A DNA stretch of 64,000 nucleotides from Longimicrobium terrae. Its GTDB lineage: Bacteria; Gemmatimonadota; Gemmatimonadetes; Longimicrobiales; Longimicrobiaceae. Below the pieces are notes generated by a model that searched no databases, was not told where the DNA came from, and saw only the letters and a program-made list of their open reading frames with translations. Made by a program: the position numbers and the translations under genes. The DNA lies in the NCBI RefSeq assembly GCF_014202995.1, contig NZ_JACHIA010000002.1, positions 138,645 to 202,644 on the forward strand, in the 5' to 3' direction. Positions 60,945-64,000 of this stretch are shown piece by piece; position 1 is the first letter of the stretch; every line of letters begins with the position of its first letter.

Positions 60945-61045
60945 CATCCTGAGGGAGCGTGCGCCGGCTCTCCGTCAGGCCGATTCCTGCGCGACCGAAG
61001 GATCTACTGTCCGCCAGCCAACTTCGCGACACGCACGCTCGGTCT
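60945..61045. repeat. Inverted-repeat element, half copy
   Basis: CATCCTGAGGGAGCGTGCGC and CGAAGGATCTAC (60996-61007) repeat the left half of the element at 60714-60893 in the same orientation. The right half is missing, replaced by unrelated bases. It is a decayed or truncated copy. Confidence 0.8.
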
Positions 61046-61181
61046 CGCGGAGAAAGGGATCATCCGCTTCCGCTAATCGTTCCTTCATCCATTCGCGTCC
61101 AACCGTTTTCCTCCCTCGTGCGTCGAAGTTTGCGGTTGTCGACAATCCCCCGTCCATCCAACCTGATCAAACTCACGGCCC

Positions 61182-62165
61182 ATGATGATGAACAGCAGGC
61201 TCGCTCGTGCTTCTCTGATGACCTTCACGGCCGCATGCGCCGCGGGGAGCCCGGCATGCGCACAGGCGCCTGTTCCCGACGCGATCGCCGCGGGCACGTT
61301 CGCGTACGACTGGAACGCGCCGCTGAACCTGCGCGATTCGCTGGAGACGAGGGAGGGCGAGATGGAGGTGCACGCCGTCAGCTTCGACAGCCCGCGCGGC
61401 GGACGCGTGACCGGGCTGCTGTACGTTCCGGCCGGCGCGGGGCGGCGGGCGGCGATCGTGAACCTGCACGGCGCCCCGGGAAGCGCGCGGTCAATCGACG
61501 CGCACTCGCGCGGGCTGGCGCGGCACGACGCGGTGGTGCTGGCCATCGACGCGCCGTTCGCCCGCCGCGGCGACCCGCCGCTCACCTTCACCCCCGCGGA
61601 CAGCGCGGACCAGGTGCAGCTTGTCGTCGATCTTCAGCGCGCGGTGGACGTGCTGCTGGCGCGGGCGGACGTGGACCCCGCGCGCATCGCGTTCGTGGGC
61701 GGCAGCTACGGCGGCGCCGTGGGGACGATGTACGCGGCGGTGGATCCCCGTCCCGCCACGTACGTGCTCTTGGTGCCCGATGGCGGGATGGCGCATCACT
61801 TTACGGCGGAGAACGGCGAGCGCGATCCGCAGATGCAGATTCCGGACGATGTCTGGAACCGGTGGGCGGCGGCGGTGCGGCCCGTGGAGGGACTCCGCTA
61901 CATTAGCCGGGTGCGGCCGGGCACCATCCTGTTCCAGAACGGGCGGAACGACCAGGCCGTGAAGCCGTTCCTCGCCCGGGCGCTGCACCGCGCGGCGGGC
62001 CCTTCGCACACCGTGCGGTGGTACGACAGCGGCCACGCGCTCCCCAGGCAGGCGCGGGTGGATCGCTACCAGTGGCTGCACGAGCGCATCGGCACCGCCG
62101 CGCCCACACCCGAGGAGCGCGCCGAGGCCGCCGCGGAAACGCCCGTTCCACCCGCAGGCGGATGA
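61182..62165 (+). CDS. Exported alpha/beta hydrolase
   Basis: The 327-residue protein has a signal peptide (three possible ATG starts at 61182, 61185 and 61188; cleavage near SPACAQA). The hydrolase fold includes an oxyanion motif VNLHGAPGSA, nucleophile elbow GGSYGGAVG, acid Asp in NGRNDQAV and His in DSGHALP. This resembles dienelactone-hydrolase/acetyl-xylan-esterase-like proteins; the substrate cannot be read from sequence. It ends in a palindromic terminator shared with the convergent adenosine deaminase gene. Confidence 0.85.
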   Translation: MMMNSRLARASLMTFTAACAAGSPACAQAPVPDAIAAGTFAYDWNAPLNLRDSLETREGEMEVHAVSFDSPRGGRVTGLLYVPAGAGRRAAIVNLHGAPGSARSIDAHSRGLARHDAVVLAIDAPFARRGDPPLTFTPADSADQVQLVVDLQRAVDVLLARADVDPARIAFVGGSYGGAVGTMYAAVDPRPATYVLLVPDGGMAHHFTAENGERDPQMQIPDDVWNRWAAAVRPVEGLRYISRVRPGTILFQNGRNDQAVKPFLARALHRAAGPSHTVRWYDSGHALPRQARVDRYQWLHERIGTAAPTPEERAEAAAETPVPPAGG

Positions 62166-62222
62166 GCATCGGAGCGCGACCTCGCACCGCACGAGGGTAA
62201 CGGAGGCATTCCGCGAGATGAA

Positions 62223-62256
62223 AAAAGGCCGGCTCCCGCGCGGGAGCCGGCCTTTT
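62223..62256. terminator. Bidirectional terminator
   Basis: A perfect 34-bp palindrome AAAAGGCCGGCTCCCGC / complement, with T4 at the end on either strand, lies between convergent genes. Confidence 0.88.
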
Positions 62257-62280
62257 CCGTCATCAACCGTACACCGTGGA

Positions 62281-63321
62281 TCAGGCGGCGGAGGCCTCGA
62301 TCGCGGCGATCTCTTCCTTGACCTTGCGGATCATCTCCAGCTTGGCCGGGCGGTGCAGGAACGAGCTCTCGAAGCCCATCAGCGCGATGTCCACCAGTTC
62401 ATCCCAGGTAAAGCCCAGGTACTGGTGCGCGCGCCAGTATTCCTCCGTGACCGTGGTGGCGCTCATGAGCCGGTTGTCGGTGTTCAGGCTCAGCACCAGG
62501 CCCGCGTCGTAGTACTGCCGCAGCGGGTGCTCCTCAAAGCTGGGTACCGCGCGCGTCTGCACGTTGCTGGTCAGGCAGATCTCGATGGGGATGCGGAAGT
62601 CGTTCACGTACCGCATCAGGTCCGGATCCTCGTACAGGCGCGTGCCGTGGCCGATGCGGTTGGCCTTGCAGAAGTGCAGCGCCTGGTGGATGCTCTCCGG
62701 CCCGTACGCCTCGCCGGCGTGGATGGTGGCCGCCATGTTCTTGTTGATGACGGTGTAAAACGCGTCCTTGTGCTTCTTGGCGGGATAGTTGTACTCCGCG
62801 CCGGCAAGGTCGAACGCCACCACACCGTGGTCCTTGTACGCCACCGTAAGGTCCGCCAGGTCGCGCGAGGTGGCGGGTTCCATGTTGCGGATGCCGCAGA
62901 TGATGACCCGCGTCTGAATGCCGAACTCCGCCTCCGCGCGCGCCAAGCCCCGCAGCGGCGCATCTACCACCGCCGTGAGCGGAAGGCCCTCGCGGCTGTT
63001 GAGGATGGGCGAGTAGCGGATTTCGGCGTAGCGCACGTTTTCCGCCGCCAGGTCCGCCGCCAGTTCGTACGCAATCCGCTCCAGCGCCGCGTCCTGCTGC
63101 ATGATGCTGAGCGTGATGTCGAAGCGCTCCAGGTATTCCACCAGATTGCGCGCGTCCTTGACGTGCATGTAGTCGCGCAGCGTCTCGGCGTCGGAGGCCG
63201 GCATGGGCTTGCCGTATTCCGCCGCCAGTTCCAGCATGGTTTCCGGCCGCAGCGAGCCGTCCAGGTGCACGTGCAGCTCCGCCTTGGGCAGGCGATGCAG
63301 GAGTTCGCGGGTCACTTGCAT
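62281..63321 (-). CDS. add: Adenosine deaminase
   Basis: The 346-residue cytosolic enzyme converts adenosine to inosine. Zinc and catalytic motifs are in place: HVHLDGS (His17, His19), TIHAGEAYG (zinc His and catalytic Glu), GHGTRL, and SLNTDNR (metal-binding Asp pair). The start gives MQVTRELLHRLPKAELH, the usual family N-terminus. Upstream on the same strand lies the end of a nucleoside-type ABC permease gene, separated by 423 bp with a terminator. Import and deamination are likely linked in purine salvage. A related adenine deaminase role cannot be fully excluded. Confidence 0.93.
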   Translation of the reverse strand: MQVTRELLHRLPKAELHVHLDGSLRPETMLELAAEYGKPMPASDAETLRDYMHVKDARNLVEYLERFDITLSIMQQDAALERIAYELAADLAAENVRYAEIRYSPILNSREGLPLTAVVDAPLRGLARAEAEFGIQTRVIICGIRNMEPATSRDLADLTVAYKDHGVVAFDLAGAEYNYPAKKHKDAFYTVINKNMAATIHAGEAYGPESIHQALHFCKANRIGHGTRLYEDPDLMRYVNDFRIPIEICLTSNVQTRAVPSFEEHPLRQYYDAGLVLSLNTDNRLMSATTVTEEYWRAHQYLGFTWDELVDIALMGFESSFLHRPAKLEMIRKVKEEIAAIEASAA

Positions 63322-63687
63322 GGGTGCTCTCGTCGTTGGATCGGGGCAGGAAAGTCCGGTCCGGGTACGCGAACGGGTGACGCGCCCGCTGGCGCGCCAC
63401 CCGTGTCCACGACGGCGTGCGAACGCCGCGGGTCCCGGTGGAGCATTCTAGGCCGTCCCTGGCTCTCGCGCTACCCGGGGCGACGGTTTTCGCGGGTCCG
63501 TTACGCGGGAAACTGCATCTCACGCGGAGGCCGCGGGGGTTCGCGGAGGTCGCGGAACAGCGGGGCGGGGGACGGCTCCCAGCCGCCGCGGCGGATGGGG
63601 GTCCATCGGCGCTGATGGTACTCCTCACGCGAATCCAGGAAGGTTCGCGCAGGCACGAACTTCGTCGGGTCCGCCACGCCAATGAGA
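63322..63687. other. Gene-free spacer with repeat block
   Basis: The only recognisable feature is the block at 63516-63555, CACGCGGAGGCCGCGG followed by GGGTTCGCGGAGGTCGCGG, matching 56552-56589. No promoter of good consensus was found for the adenosine deaminase gene. Confidence 0.5.
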
Positions 63688-63721
63688 AAAGCCGCGGCTC
63701 CCGATGGGGAGCCGCGGCTTT
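63688..63721 (-). terminator. Terminator of ABC permease gene
   Basis: A perfect 15-bp stem AAAGCCGCGGCTCCC / complement with a GATG loop lies 24 bp beyond the minus-strand stop at 63745. Confidence 0.88.
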
Positions 63722-63744
63722 CCTTCGATGATGATCGTCCGTCC

Positions 63745-64000
63745 TCAGTCCTCAGCCTTGCCCAGCGCCGCGGGGGAGACGGAGCGGCCGATGACGCCGG
63801 CCAGCGCCACGATTGTCAGAACGTACGGGATGATCGCCACGAACTGGCTGGGGACGATCTCAAAGGCCTGCAGCTGGATCTGCAGCGTTTCCGCCGCGGC
63901 GAACAGCAGGCAGGCGATGGCCGCGCGCACCGGGTGCCAGCGGCCGAAGATGACCGCCGCCAGCGCGATGAAGCCGCGGCCCGCCGTCATCTGGTCCGTG
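63745..64000 (-). CDS. ABC transporter permease, nucleoside/simple-sugar type, C-terminal end (truncated by window)
   Basis: The frame is open to the window edge, so only the last 84 residues are visible. TDQMTAGRGFIALAAVIFG is the signature near the C-terminus of the second permease of BMP-type nucleoside ABC importers (NupQ/YufQ-like). It is followed by ETLQIQLQAF and a last membrane helix (the YVLTIVALAGVIG region). It belongs to an inner-membrane importer; the next gene on this strand is adenosine deaminase, which suggests nucleoside uptake. Confidence 0.85.
   Translation of the reverse strand, partial: TDQMTAGRGFIALAAVIFGRWHPVRAAIACLLFAAAETLQIQLQAFEIVPSQFVAIIPYVLTIVALAGVIGRSVSPAALGKAED

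Noticed and set aside
1-64000. tRNA or rRNA genes
   Set aside because: Spacers were read for cloverleaf arms, TTCGA-type T-loops and rRNA signatures; none was convincing. This was done by eye, so a missed tRNA is possible.

Overview
The window is about 70% G+C with a strong G/C preference at third codon positions. It encodes many secreted peptidases, lipoproteins, beta-propellers and two-component proteins, and its intergenic spaces are full of GC-rich palindromic repeats. This combination fits an environmental Gemmatimonadota-type bacterium (Longimicrobium-like). That is an inference from style and protein families; no rRNA or other marker gene is present to prove it. No tRNA, rRNA, CRISPR array, transposase or integrase was seen.

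Layout. 1-5.5 kb: methionine/one-carbon genes (the C-terminal half of a cobalamin-dependent methionine synthase and a homocysteine methyltransferase/MTHFR fusion), an AAC(3)-I-like acetyltransferase, and a repeat-filled spacer. 5.7-8.4 kb: a DUF305 protein and an LVIVD beta-propeller, both exported. 8.5-10.8 kb: ankyrin-repeat and YciI/DGPF proteins. 10.8-12.4 kb: a two-gene islet of clearly lower G+C. 12.4-13.8 kb: a divergent HxlR regulator/quinone reductase (qorB) pair with a palindrome between them. 14-18.8 kb: an NAD-salvage neighbourhood (NrtR-like regulator, nicotinate phosphoribosyltransferase, nicotinamidase-like hydrolase, macro-domain protein); two matching 15-bp palindromes lie in front of the regulator and the phosphoribosyltransferase.

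19.6-32.4 kb: the most coherent system in the window. A CHASE3 hybrid histidine kinase, a stand-alone receiver, an Hpt/receiver/GGDEF protein, a HEAT-repeat membrane protein and a processive-type GT2 glycosyltransferase are tightly coupled. After a large interrupted palindrome come a secreted TPR-glycoside hydrolase and a TPR plus YaiO-type outer-membrane barrel. Together they look like a phosphorelay/c-di-GMP-controlled exopolysaccharide synthesis and export locus. 32.8-40.6 kb: an Ig-like-domain lipoprotein, then a lipase-like lipoprotein translationally coupled to three tandem paralogous PQQ-type propeller lipoproteins.

40.7-64 kb: mixed housekeeping and surface genes. These include a GYF-like/TM protein, two M1 peptidases, an FAD disulfide oxidoreductase, an SnoaL-like lipoprotein, an S9 (DPP-IV type) peptidase, an APC permease, a sigma-70 factor with a strong promoter and structured leader, a HigBA-type toxin-antitoxin pair, and a cysteine-desulfurase-like enzyme next to a PRPP-motif protein. 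Uridine kinase, a GspG-like protein, a secreted alpha/beta hydrolase, adenosine deaminase and the end of a nucleoside-type ABC permease complete the window. Many genes end in perfect hairpins, several of them shared by convergent genes.
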